From contig NZ_PDJK01000001.1 of the NCBI RefSeq assembly GCF_002564045.1, positions 558,001 to 622,000 of the forward strand: a DNA stretch of 64,000 nucleotides. The letters run 5' to 3'. A program made the position numbers and the translations under genes. The stretch's first letter is position 1. Every line of letters begins with the position of its first letter. The notes under the pieces are model-generated. The model had not been told where the DNA came from, searched no databases, and saw only the letters and a list, made by a program, of their open reading frames with translations. Origin of the DNA: Amycolatopsis sulphurea. Its GTDB lineage: Bacteria > Actinomycetota > Actinomycetes > Mycobacteriales > Pseudonocardiaceae. Below are positions 33,914-42,294 of the stretch, in pieces.

Positions 33914-34930
33914 ATGTCGGTCGATCTCCGGGAGCCCCGGCAGCGGGTGGCGCAGCGCCCGAGGCTGCCGCGCGGACCGTTCGTCCCGGTGTGGGTGATG
34001 ACCGCGGCGCTGTTCGCGATCAGCCCGCTGCTCGCGCCCGGGAGCCTGTCGGGCTCCGCGCTCAGCTCGATGCTGCCGTTCGCCGCGATCCTCGGGATCG
34101 CCGCGCTGGGCCAGGCGTTCGTGATCACCCAGGGCGGCATCGATCTGTCCGTGCCGGGGGCGATGGCGCTGGCCGCGCTGTTCGCCACCAAGGTGCCCGC
34201 GCTGACCGGGCTGCCGCTGGCGGTCTCGGCGGTGCTCGGGCTGCTCGCCGGCGCCGCCGCCGGACTGGTGGTCGGCGTGCTCGTGGTGCGCCTGCGGATC
34301 GCCGCGTTCGTGGTGACCCTCGCGATGAACGCGATCCTCATCGGGTTCGTCCTGCAGATCTCGAACGGGTTCCCGGCCTCGGCGAACCCGGCCGTGAGCG
34401 CCTTCGCGACCGGATCGGTGGCCGGGGTGCCGAACCTGCTGATCATCGCCGTGCTGCTGGTGGCGCTCACCCAATGGCTGCGCCGGCGCACGGTCGCGGG
34501 CCGGCGGTTCGTGAGCGTCGGGGCGAATCCGGCGGCCGCCCGGCTGCTGGGGATTCGCGCCGAGGGCTACCAGGTCGCCGGGTACGGCATGGCCGGGCTG
34601 CTGTACGCGGTGGCCGGGCTGCTGCTCGCGGCGTATCTGCGCACCCCGGACATCCTGCTCGGCAACACCTACCAGCTTTCGTCCATCGCCGCGGTCGTGC
34701 TCGGGGGGAGCCTGCTGACCGGCGGCGTGAGCAGCGCGGTCGCGGCCGGTGTCGCGGCGATTTTCCTGACGCAGCTCAACCAGGTCGTGCTCGCCGCCGG
34801 TGCGCCGACCTCGATCCAGCTGCTCGTCCAAGCGGCCGTGCTCGCACTGGCCGTCGTGGCGCGCCGGGTGCCCTTCGGTGCGCTCGCCCGGCGCCTGCGC
34901 CCGTCCCGTCCCAGGGGCCCGGGTCTGTGA
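33914..34930 (+). CDS. Ribose-type ABC transporter permease, C-terminus supplied by a mobile element
   Basis: A 338-residue RbsC-family permease with eight to ten helices. The hallmark GQAFVITQGGIDLSVPGAMAL block lies near residue 70, and LGIRAEGYQVAGYGMAG is the loop that meets the ATPase. ATG 33914 has AAAGGA upstream. The last five residues before the stop (RGPGL) and the stop itself come from the mobile element starting at 34912. Without that insertion the frame would end RPSRPVQ-stop. The downstream binding protein and a fused ATPase-permease complete the system. Confidence 0.88.
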   Translation: MSVDLREPRQRVAQRPRLPRGPFVPVWVMTAALFAISPLLAPGSLSGSALSSMLPFAAILGIAALGQAFVITQGGIDLSVPGAMALAALFATKVPALTGLPLAVSAVLGLLAGAAAGLVVGVLVVRLRIAAFVVTLAMNAILIGFVLQISNGFPASANPAVSAFATGSVAGVPNLLIIAVLLVALTQWLRRRTVAGRRFVSVGANPAAARLLGIRAEGYQVAGYGMAGLLYAVAGLLLAAYLRTPDILLGNTYQLSSIAAVVLGGSLLTGGVSSAVAAGVAAIFLTQLNQVVLAAGAPTSIQLLVQAAVLALAVVARRVPFGALARRLRPSRPRGPGL

Positions 34931-35034
34931 AGGGGCCCTTCACAGACTCAGAGTCCGTGAAGGGGCCCTTCACAGACCTTCACGGACCTCCGTGGTCGGC
35001 GCAAGGCCCTCACGCCGACTTTGCCGACACCCTG
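34912..35034 (+). mobile_element. CAGGG mobile element, internally deleted, in the 3' end of a permease gene
   Basis: A 123-bp copy from CAGGGGCCCGGGTCTG to CTTTGCCGACACCCTG. The left block with its CGGCAAAG repeat is missing, so only CAGGG remains of the left terminus. Two palindromes are intact. It is flanked by CGTCCCGTCC on both sides (34902-34911 and 35035-35044), a perfect 10-bp duplication. Confidence 0.85.
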
Positions 35035-35093
35035 CGTCCCGTCCTGTCCAGTAACCCCCTCTGCAGTAACCCCTCCGGAAAATGGGAGTCACC

Positions 35094-36251
35094 ATGGTCA
35101 CCAACCGACGCCGTGTGCTGGCCGCTGGTTCTTTGATCGCCGTCGCGCTCGTCGGCGCAGGCTGCGCGAGCCCGAAAGGGGGAGGAGGTTCCGCCTCGAA
35201 CGTCAACTCGGTCTACACCGACAAGGGACGGATCGGGGAGGCCTCGCAGCTCAAGCCGATCACCGAGTTCTGCGGCACCACCCCGCTGAAGGTCGCGCTG
35301 GCCGACGGCACCGGGGACAACGCCTGGCGCAAGACCGCGCGGGCCGAGTTCGAGGACGAGGCCGCGAAGTGCCCGAACCTCACCGTGATGCCGTACTCCG
35401 ACGCGCAGAACAACCCCCAGAAGGCGATCAGCGACCTCAAGGCACTCGTCGCGCAGGGCGCGAACGCGATCGTCGTGTTCCCGGACGCGGGGCAGGCGCT
35501 GCTGCCGACGCTGAAGGAGGCCTATCAGGCCGGTGTCGCGGTCGTGCCGTGGACCGCGAACCCGGGCGGCATGCCCGGCACCGACTACACCACCTTCGTC
35601 GGCCACAACACGATCAACGACGGCCACACCTGGGCGCGCTGGACGTGCCAGCACCTGGGCGACGCGGGCGGCAACGTGCTGTTCCTCGGCGGCACGCCGG
35701 GCAACACCCAGAGCACCACGGAGATCAAGGGCGTCGAGGACGAGTTCGCGAGCAACCCCGCGTGCAGCAAGGCGAAGCTGCTCAACGAGCCCGGCAAGCC
35801 GATCGACACCGACTGGAACCCGGCGCAGACCCAGCGCGTGGTCTCGGGCCTGCTGACCAAGTACCCGAAGGTCGACGCGATCATCTCCGACTCCGGCGAC
35901 GGGTCGGTCGGCGGCCTGCGGGCGTTCACCGCGGCCGGCCGCAAGCTGCCGCTGTGGACGGCCAATGACAACAACGGGTTCGCCTGCCAGTGGCAGCAGA
36001 TTCACGGCCAGCAGGCGGACTTCAACGTCGTGACGGTGTCGAGCCGGACCTGGCTGGTGCGCCTCGCGCTGCGCAAGGCCGTCGCCTCGAAGGAGAACAT
36101 CGCGGACAACGAGCCCGACATCGTGAACATCCCGGTCTACGAGGACAGCTTCGACCAGGCCAAGCAGCCCAAGTGCGAGGCTTCGCTGCCCGCCAGCGCG
36201 ATTCTGTCCGCGCAGCTGCCGCCCGCGAAGTTCAAGACCATCTACAACTAA
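35094..36251 (+). CDS. Sugar ABC transporter substrate-binding lipoprotein
   Basis: A 385-residue periplasmic-binding-protein-like lipoprotein of the ribose/galactose class (Peripla_BP_4). The signal has Arg5-7, a hydrophobic run and the lipobox VGAGC with Cys24. The binding fold shows LKVALADGTGDNAW, LVAQGANAIVVFPDAG, and the paired hinge strands DAIISDSGDGSVGGLRAF. I chose ATG 35094 over 35082 because GGGAG lies close upstream. The presence of an IlvD/Edd dehydratase next door suggests a sugar or sugar-acid ligand. Confidence 0.9.
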   Translation: MVTNRRRVLAAGSLIAVALVGAGCASPKGGGGSASNVNSVYTDKGRIGEASQLKPITEFCGTTPLKVALADGTGDNAWRKTARAEFEDEAAKCPNLTVMPYSDAQNNPQKAISDLKALVAQGANAIVVFPDAGQALLPTLKEAYQAGVAVVPWTANPGGMPGTDYTTFVGHNTINDGHTWARWTCQHLGDAGGNVLFLGGTPGNTQSTTEIKGVEDEFASNPACSKAKLLNEPGKPIDTDWNPAQTQRVVSGLLTKYPKVDAIISDSGDGSVGGLRAFTAAGRKLPLWTANDNNGFACQWQQIHGQQADFNVVTVSSRTWLVRLALRKAVASKENIADNEPDIVNIPVYEDSFDQAKQPKCEASLPASAILSAQLPPAKFKTIYN

Positions 36252-36260
36252 GAGGACGCC

Positions 36261-38738
36261 ATGCCTGAATCGAACGCCAGCCTGGTACTGCGCGGGGTCA
36301 CGAAACGCTTTCCCGGCGTCCTCGCGCTGGACGGTGTGGACTTCGAGGCCGCCGCGGGCGAGATCCACGCCCTCGTCGGGGGCAACGGCGCCGGGAAGTC
36401 GACCCTGATGGCGGTCGCCTCGGGGGCGCTCAAGCCGGACAGCGGCGCGGTCGAGATCGCGGGCCGCCCGCTGACCGGGCTGTCCCCGGTGGCCGCCCGG
36501 GAACACGGTCTCGCGATCGCGTTCCAGCATCCGGCGCTGCTACCCGACCTGACGGTGACCGAGAACCTGATGCTCTCGGTGCCGGTCGCCAAGCGCCCGC
36601 GGTTCGGCGACGCGGCGCGCTGGGCGGAGGAGAAGCTGCGGGCGATGGGTATGCCGATCGACCCGGCGGTGCCGGTCCGGGAGCTGACCCTCGCCCAGAA
36701 ACAGGCGGTCGAGATCTGCGGCGCGCTCGCCTGCGACCCGGACGTGGTGATCTTCGACGAGCCGACCGAGCCGTTCATGGCCGCGGAGACGGACCGGCTG
36801 TTCGAGCACATCCGCGTACTGGCCGCGCGGGGCGTCGCCGTCGTCTACATCAGCCACCGGCTGCCCGACGTGTTCGCCCTCGCCGACCGGATCACGGTGC
36901 TGCGGGACGGGCAGGTCCGCGGGACCTTCGCGCGGTCCGACGTGACCGAGCAGGAGATCGTCACGCGGGTCGCCGGGCGTGAGGTCACCGCGCTGTTCCC
37001 GGCCAGGGCCGCCGATCCCGGCGAGCCCGTGCTGAGCGTGCAGGACCTCACCTCCGAGCGGCTCGGCGGGGTGAGCGTTTCCTTGGCCCGCCGGGAGATC
37101 CTCGGGCTCGCCGGCGTCGAGGGGAACGGTCAGCGCGAGTTCATCCGCGCCCTGGGCGGCGCCGCGCCGGGCCGAGGCCGGGTGAGCATCGAGGGCAGGC
37201 CCGCCGACCTGTCGAGCCCGCGCCGGGCCCGCGCGGCCGGGGTCGTGCTGATGCCGCAGGAACGGCATGTGGAAGGGGTCGCGACCGTCCATTCCGTACG
37301 GGAGAACCTCACCGTCGCGGCGACCGGCGCGACCTCCCGGGCCGGGGTCATCGCGGCGGGCCGTGAGGACCAGCTCGTGCGGCGCGAGGTCTCGGGGCTC
37401 GGCATCAAGCTCGCGTCCCCGGAGGTCGCGGTCGAGACCCTGTCCGGCGGCAATCAGCAGAAGGTCGTGCTCGGCCGGGCGCTGCTGTCGGAGCCCAAGG
37501 TGCTGCTGTGCGACGAACCCACCCAGGGTATCGACGTCGGCGTCCGGTCCGACATCTACCACCGGCTGCGCGAGACGGCCGAAGGCGGCGTGCCGGTGGT
37601 GGTGCTCAGTTCCGACAACGTGGAGCTGGCCGGCCTGTGCGACCGCGTGCTGGTCTTCTCGAAAGGGCAGGTGGTCGCGGAGCTGGCCGGCGACGAGATC
37701 ACCGACGACGCGATCACCACGGCGTCGTTGACCGGATCGGTGGCCACGCAGGAGGAACAGGCCACCGGCCCGCACCGCGGCCGTCGCCGGTTCCTCTCCG
37801 GTGAGCAGGGTCCGAGCCTGGTCCTGCTCGCCGCGATCCTGGTGCTGCTCGCCGTGGGCGCGGGGCAGAACGGCCGGTTCCTGTCCGCGTTCAACATTTC
37901 GAGCATGCTGGAGCTGGCCGGTCCGCTGCTGTTCCTCTCCGCCGGGCAGCTGATCGTGATGCTCACCGGCGGGATCGATCTGTCCGTGGGGCCGTTGTGC
38001 GGCGCGCTCGTGGTGGTGGGCTCCTTCTATATCGGGGACGACTTCGCGGCGGCCTGGTGGATCGTCGGCATCGCGCTGATGGTGCTGGTCGCGGTCGGTG
38101 TCGGCCTGCTCAACGGCGGGCTGGTGAAGTTCGCGCGGGTCACGCCGGTGGTCGCGACACTGGTGACCTTCATGGGCCTGCAAGGCCTGTCGCTGTTCAT
38201 GCGCGACGTTCCCGGTGGGCCGATCGCCGAGCCGGTCACTTCGTTGCTGAAGGCGAAAATCGGTCCGGTGCCGTGGCCGGTGCTCGCCGGGGTGGTGCTC
38301 CTGGTACTGCTCGAACTCGGCTCGCGCCGCAGTGTCACCGGCTTGTTCCTGCGCGGCACGGGTTCGGACGACAAGGCCGCGCACAAGCGCGGGATCCCGG
38401 TCTCGCGCGTCTACGTGCTGGCCTATGTGGCCAGTGCCGTGTGCACGCTGCTCGGGGCGTTCCTGCTGGCCGCGCAGACCGGGATCGGCGACCCCACCGC
38501 AGGCACCTCCTACACGCTCACGAGCATCACGGCGGTGGTGCTGGGCGGAGCGTCGATCTTCGGTGGGCGGGGGAGCTTCGTCGGCGTTCTGTTCGGTGTG
38601 TTGCTGCTCCAGGTGACCCAGACGACTGCGTCGTTCGCCGGGCTCTCGCAAGCCTGGCAGTACTGGCTGCCGGGAATCATGGCGCTGGCGGCGACCGGGC
38701 TGTTCGCTCAGGTGCAGCGCCGCCGCAGGCGGGCGTGA
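36261..38738 (+). CDS. Ribose-type ABC transporter, ATPase and permease fused in one chain
   Basis: An 825-residue fusion. Residues 8-500 are an RbsA-like double ATPase: Walker A GGNGAGKST (40-48), Walker B VVIFDEPT, then a second, degenerate nucleotide site (GVEGNGQREF) with an intact LSGGNQQK signature and LLCDEPTQGIDVG. Residues about 512-825 are a complete RbsC-like permease with eight to ten helices, including AGQLIVMLTGGIDLSVG and the late TSITAVVLGGASIFGG. RbsA and RbsC are normally separate. A separate RbsC-type permease (33914) is also present, so the channel is probably a heterodimer with only one permease tethered. ATG 36261, nine bases after the binding protein. Confidence 0.92.
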   Translation: MPESNASLVLRGVTKRFPGVLALDGVDFEAAAGEIHALVGGNGAGKSTLMAVASGALKPDSGAVEIAGRPLTGLSPVAAREHGLAIAFQHPALLPDLTVTENLMLSVPVAKRPRFGDAARWAEEKLRAMGMPIDPAVPVRELTLAQKQAVEICGALACDPDVVIFDEPTEPFMAAETDRLFEHIRVLAARGVAVVYISHRLPDVFALADRITVLRDGQVRGTFARSDVTEQEIVTRVAGREVTALFPARAADPGEPVLSVQDLTSERLGGVSVSLARREILGLAGVEGNGQREFIRALGGAAPGRGRVSIEGRPADLSSPRRARAAGVVLMPQERHVEGVATVHSVRENLTVAATGATSRAGVIAAGREDQLVRREVSGLGIKLASPEVAVETLSGGNQQKVVLGRALLSEPKVLLCDEPTQGIDVGVRSDIYHRLRETAEGGVPVVVLSSDNVELAGLCDRVLVFSKGQVVAELAGDEITDDAITTASLTGSVATQEEQATGPHRGRRRFLSGEQGPSLVLLAAILVLLAVGAGQNGRFLSAFNISSMLELAGPLLFLSAGQLIVMLTGGIDLSVGPLCGALVVVGSFYIGDDFAAAWWIVGIALMVLVAVGVGLLNGGLVKFARVTPVVATLVTFMGLQGLSLFMRDVPGGPIAEPVTSLLKAKIGPVPWPVLAGVVLLVLLELGSRRSVTGLFLRGTGSDDKAAHKRGIPVSRVYVLAYVASAVCTLLGAFLLAAQTGIGDPTAGTSYTLTSITAVVLGGASIFGGRGSFVGVLFGVLLLQVTQTTASFAGLSQAWQYWLPGIMALAATGLFAQVQRRRRRA

Positions 38739-38756
38739 AGCCCCGCTGAAGTGCAC

Positions 38757-38790
38757 GACGCGCGCCGGACCGGTCGGTCCGGCGCGCGTC
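38757..38790 (+). terminator. Hairpin terminator after the sugar ABC operon
   Basis: Perfect 15-bp stem, GACGCGCGCCGGACC with GGTCCGGCGCGCGTC, loop GGTC, 19 bases after the stop. There is no T-run, as is common for GC-rich actinobacterial terminators. Confidence 0.7.
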
Positions 38791-39411
38791 GCTGTGTGAT
38801 GTGCGTCATGACCCGGCTACCGGGACCGTCGTCGTGTGGTCCGAAGGTTCCGGTAGCAAGCGGTGATTTTCGGACTGCTGGGGGAGAACTGCCACGCGCG
38901 ACTGCCGGTACGAACCCGGCTACCGTCAGGCGCCGGCGTACGCCCATTCGGCCGCAGCATCGCGTAGCCGTCCGGTATCGGCGCGTCGGCGTCGGCGTGC
39001 GGCCTGGGGGTCCTTGCCGAGATCAACCGGGTGTTCAGGGCGGGTGACCAGGCTCTTCGAGCAGCGCGGCCCGCGCCGGGCACGATCCACTGTGGACAGA
39101 GGGCGTGAGCACTCCACAGTGGATCGGAGAAGTCGGTGGGAAGATGACTACCGAGGGTAGCTGTTCGTCGGAGATGAATCGCCCGGCCCGCCGGCCGGTC
39201 CGGCTCCGCGGCAACTGCGCGGGATGTGCTGGCCGGGTTGGAAAAATACGGTGGAAGTCGGCTGTAACAACCAGTGCCGGGCCCCCGATATCTTGCCGTG
39301 TGTTAACCCCTTCGGGGTGCAGGGCGAATTGCTGAGTGTGGGTGTCGGTAATTACTCTGCGTGTCCGCTGGTGGGTCGTTCTCGACGTACTCGAGGAGCG
39401 CGGGAGGCCAG
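38791..39411. other. Intergenic region before the sugar transferase
   Basis: About 620 bases without a recognisable gene. It contains the inverted repeat GATCCACTGTGGA / TCCACAGTGGATC (39085-39097 and 39114-39126, perfect 13-bp arms, 16-base loop). A weak promoter-like pair TTGGAA (39238) and TGTAAC (39263) is spaced 19. A minus-strand frame ending AAAEWAYAGA looks mildly coding-like but matches nothing I know. The long leader could carry regulation of exopolysaccharide synthesis. Confidence 0.5.
39085..39126. repeat. Inverted repeat of the TCCACAGTGGA word
   Basis: Arms GATCCACTGTGGA (39085-39097) and TCCACAGTGGATC (39114-39126) are perfect inverse copies around a 16-base loop. Each arm is itself almost a palindrome. 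The same word recurs through the window. Confidence 0.75.
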
Positions 39412-41268
39412 ATGGAGCAACCAGTCAGACCTTATGCCGAGGGCGGTGAGCCGAAGGTGCCGTCGATCGGCCCGGACGGCCTGCCGGCCGCAGTTCGCGG
39501 CGTGGCGGGCAGGTCACGCCCTGTCGATGTTGCGGCTACAGGAAAGCCGCACATCGTCGACTTCGCGTCGACGGGCAAGCCGTACCCCGTCGACCTCGCG
39601 AAAACGGGGAAGTCGCGCCCTGTCGACCTCGCGAAGGCGGGAATGCCGCATTCCGTCGATCTCGCGAAGGCGGGGAAGTCGCGCCCTGCCGACCTTGCGA
39701 CAGCAGGAAAGCCGCACCTCATCGACCTCGCGACGCTGACCCGGGGCACCGGCGCGGCGGCGCCCGAAGCCGGCCCGGCCGCGGACGACGGCGTGCTGAC
39801 CTCCGACGGCGCCCCCTCGGCCGGTGTGCCGGATCCGGTCGCCACCGAGGCACCCCCGGCGCCGCCGAAGTCGCACCCGGCTTCGTGGGAGAAGCGTTAT
39901 CAGGCAACGGTCGTCGGGTCCGACCTCGCCACGTCCGGCGTCGTGATCGGGATCAGCGCCTTCGTGATCGACCGGGTCGCGCCACAGGACATGCACGCGG
40001 TCGGCACGGCGCTCGCGGTGATTTGCGCGCTCGCGGTGTGCCGCGCGTGGAGTGGCCGGATGCTCGGCGAAGGGCCGGAGGAGTACCGGACGCTCGGCCG
40101 CGGCCTGATCGTCGCGGCGGTCCTCGTCGCGCTCGGCGGGCTGCTCTTCGGCGCGCTCGAAGTGCAGCCGTGGGTCTTCATCGTGGTGCCCGCGCTGGCG
40201 CTCGTACTGTTCCCGCAACGGTATCTGCTGCGCCGCATGCTGCACCGGAGGCGTCGCCGCGGCGACTGCCTGCTGCCCGTGCTGGCCGCCGGCAGCAACG
40301 CGACGCTGTCGGACCTGATCACCTGCACCCGCCGCGAATCCCACGTCGGCTGGCGCGTCGAGGCGGTCTGCACGCCCGACGGCCACGGCCCGGACGGGAA
40401 ACGCGACGAGGTCGACGGCGTGCCGGTGGTCGGCACACTCGAAGAACTCTCCCGCCACGCCCGCCGTGGCGGGTACCGGGTCGTGGCCATCACCGCGGAC
40501 CAGTACTGGAATCCGCGGCGTCTGCAGCAGCTCGCCTGGGATCTCGAAGGCACGTCGGCGGAGATGGTCGTCGCGCCGATGCTGATGGAGGTGGCCGGGC
40601 CGCGGCTGAACGTCAGCGGGGTGCTGGGCATGCCGCTGCTGCGGGTCACCGCCCCGGCGTTCACCGGCGGGCGGCGGCTGGTCAAGGAGGTCGTCGACCG
40701 GCTGGGGGCGGCGCTGCTGCTCCTGCTGTTCTCCCCGCTGCTGCTGATGATCGCGCTCGCGGTGAAACTCGGCGACGGCGGCCCGGTGCTCTATCGCCAG
40801 GGTCGCGTGGGCAAGGACGGCGCGAGCTTCACCATGCTGAAGTTCCGCACCATGGTCCCGAATGCGCACCTGATCCGGAACACGATGGACGCCGACAACG
40901 AGGGTGCCGGGCCGCTGTTCAAGATGAAGCGCGATCCGCGGGTGACCCGCGTCGGCGGCCTGCTGCGCCGGTACTCGCTCGACGAGCTGCCGCAACTGGC
41001 CAACGTGGTCTCCGGCAGGATGTCCCTGGTCGGCCCCCGGCCGCCGTTGCCGGAGGAGACCGCGCGGTACGCGCCGCACGTACGCCGCAGGCTGCTGGTG
41101 AAGCCGGGCCTGACCGGGCTGTGGCAGGTCAGCGGCCGCAGCGATCTGACCTGGGCGGAGAGCGTCCGGCTGGATCTGCGGTACGTCGAGGACTGGTCGC
41201 TGGCGCTGGACGTGGCCATTCTCTGGAAGACTGTGCGGGCGGTGCTCGCGGGCCAGGGTGCCTACTGA
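39412..41268 (+). CDS. Polyprenyl-phosphate sugar-1-phosphate transferase with N-terminal 11-residue repeats
   Basis: A 618-residue membrane enzyme that starts an exopolysaccharide or glycan chain by moving a sugar-1-phosphate onto a polyprenyl phosphate. Residues 150-270 hold four helices, followed by a CoA-binding-like Rossmann region. A further helix near 430-450 leads into the catalytic bacterial-sugar-transferase domain with MLKFRTMVPNA, DELPQLANVVSGRMSLVGPRPP and PGLTGLWQVSGRSDLTW. Residues 35-110 consist of seven consecutive 11-residue repeats of the form SRPVDLAKAGK, absent from ordinary family members. ATG 39412 follows GGGAGG. It stands alone, not in an obvious polysaccharide cluster. 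Confidence 0.9.
   Translation: MEQPVRPYAEGGEPKVPSIGPDGLPAAVRGVAGRSRPVDVAATGKPHIVDFASTGKPYPVDLAKTGKSRPVDLAKAGMPHSVDLAKAGKSRPADLATAGKPHLIDLATLTRGTGAAAPEAGPAADDGVLTSDGAPSAGVPDPVATEAPPAPPKSHPASWEKRYQATVVGSDLATSGVVIGISAFVIDRVAPQDMHAVGTALAVICALAVCRAWSGRMLGEGPEEYRTLGRGLIVAAVLVALGGLLFGALEVQPWVFIVVPALALVLFPQRYLLRRMLHRRRRRGDCLLPVLAAGSNATLSDLITCTRRESHVGWRVEAVCTPDGHGPDGKRDEVDGVPVVGTLEELSRHARRGGYRVVAITADQYWNPRRLQQLAWDLEGTSAEMVVAPMLMEVAGPRLNVSGVLGMPLLRVTAPAFTGGRRLVKEVVDRLGAALLLLLFSPLLLMIALAVKLGDGGPVLYRQGRVGKDGASFTMLKFRTMVPNAHLIRNTMDADNEGAGPLFKMKRDPRVTRVGGLLRRYSLDELPQLANVVSGRMSLVGPRPPLPEETARYAPHVRRRLLVKPGLTGLWQVSGRSDLTWAESVRLDLRYVEDWSLALDVAILWKTVRAVLAGQGAY
39514..39741 (+). repeat. 33-bp tandem repeats encoding the 11-residue units
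   Basis: Seven in-frame copies of 33 bp (the last partial). Protein units are SRPVDVAATGK, PHIVDFASTGK, PYPVDLAKTGK, SRPVDLAKAGM, PHSVDLAKAGK, SRPADLATAGK and PHLIDLATLT. DNA identity between neighbouring units is high (GTCGACCTCGCGAA recurs), so the array is expandable. Confidence 0.9.
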
Positions 41269-41377
41269 TCCGCGTGGGGTGGGTCACAGTAGACGGGCAC
41301 CGGAGCGGAAATAGTCAAGCGCTCAACTAGGTTGGGAGGTGGTACAGACTTCAGCACGGGAAGGACCACCGAGTCTC

Positions 41378-41992
41378 ATGACCACAACCGCCCAGTCCGT
41401 CGCGGAACTCCCGCTCCCCGCCGAGGTCCAGGACCTCCTGTTCCGCGAGGCGCGCACCGCCAACAGCTTCAGCACCGAGCCGGTGACCGACGAGCAGGTC
41501 CGCGCCATCTACGACCTGGTCAAATGGGCGCCGACCTCGATGAACACCCAGCCGCTGCGCGCGCTGGTGATCCGCTCGGACGAGGGCCGGCAGCGGCTGC
41601 TGCCGCACCTGATGGAGGGCAACCGGGCCAAGACCGCCACCGCCCCGGTCACCGTGATCCTGGCCGCCGACGTCGACTTCCACGAGAACATCCCGCAGAC
41701 CTTCCCGCACAACCCGGGCGTCAAGGACCTGTTCACCGAGGAGGCGCGCCGCGTCGAGTTCTCCCGGCTGAACTCGCTGCTGCAGGTCGGCTACTTCATC
41801 ATCGGCGTCCGCGCGGCCGGCCTGGCCGCCGGCCCGATGACCGGCTTCGACGCGGCCGGCGTGGACCGGGAGTTCTTCGGCGGCAACAACTGGCGTTCCC
41901 TGGTCGTGGTCAACGTCGGCAAGCCCGGCGAGGACCCGTGGTTCGACCGGCTGCCGCGGCTCGACTTCGAGCAGGTCGTCGAGACCGTCTGA
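41378..41992 (+). CDS. Nitroreductase-family protein, malonic semialdehyde reductase-like (RutE type)
   Basis: A 204-residue FMN-binding nitroreductase. RTANSFSTEPVTDEQVRAIYDLVKWAPTSMNTQP is the FMN-phosphate region (split by the family's usual RxxxxF/WAPTSxN motifs), and GGNNWRSLVVVNVGKPGEDPWFDRLPRL is the C-terminus typical of the RutE/HadB branch. That branch reduces malonic semialdehyde to 3-hydroxypropionate in pyrimidine breakdown; other substrates are possible. No rut genes are adjacent. ATG 41378 was chosen by homologous N-terminus length; GTG 41339 is in frame. Confidence 0.82.
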   Translation: MTTTAQSVAELPLPAEVQDLLFREARTANSFSTEPVTDEQVRAIYDLVKWAPTSMNTQPLRALVIRSDEGRQRLLPHLMEGNRAKTATAPVTVILAADVDFHENIPQTFPHNPGVKDLFTEEARRVEFSRLNSLLQVGYFIIGVRAAGLAAGPMTGFDAAGVDREFFGGNNWRSLVVVNVGKPGEDPWFDRLPRLDFEQVVETV

Positions 41993-42004
41993 GCCGTCGC
42001 CGGA

Positions 42005-42041
42005 GGAAGGCCGCCGCTGCCACCGCGCGGGGCGGCTTTCC
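42005..42041 (+). terminator. Hairpin downstream of the nitroreductase
   Basis: Arms GGAAGGCCGCC (42005-42015) and GGCGGCTTTCC (42031-42041) pair with one G-U, loop 15 bases, 13 bases after the stop. It is a probable terminator. Confidence 0.55.
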
Positions 42042-42054
42042 GTGCGGCGGCGGT

Positions 42055-42077
42055 GCTGTGAAGGGCCCCTTCACAGC
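42055..42077. repeat. Single GTGAAGGG palindrome
   Basis: GCTGTGAAGGG-C-CCCTTCACAGC, a lone member of the palindrome family without element termini. It is followed to about 42230 by low-complexity GC-rich DNA with several near-copies of CCGACCGTGCCGCG. No gene is seen between 41993 and 42294. Confidence 0.85.
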
Positions 42078-42294
42078 TTTCCCGTGCCCGCCCCGCGAAG
42101 TCGCGCCGCGCGAGGCGGGCCCGCGCGAGGCGTGCCGTGCCGACCGTGCCGCGCCGACCGTGCCGCGCCGACCGTGCCGCGAAGTCGCGCCGCGCGGCCG
42201 CGCCGCGCGAGGCAGCCACCGTTCGTGCACCATCCGGCCGCGGCTAGCATCACCGGGAGCCATCCCCGTCACTTCGCCGTAGAGGAGCACGACC

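Noticed and set aside
42241..42294. T-box leader before thrS
   Set aside because: The upstream region is short, contains a palindrome and low-complexity GC repeats, and shows no specifier loop or AGGGTGGNACCGCG-type motif.
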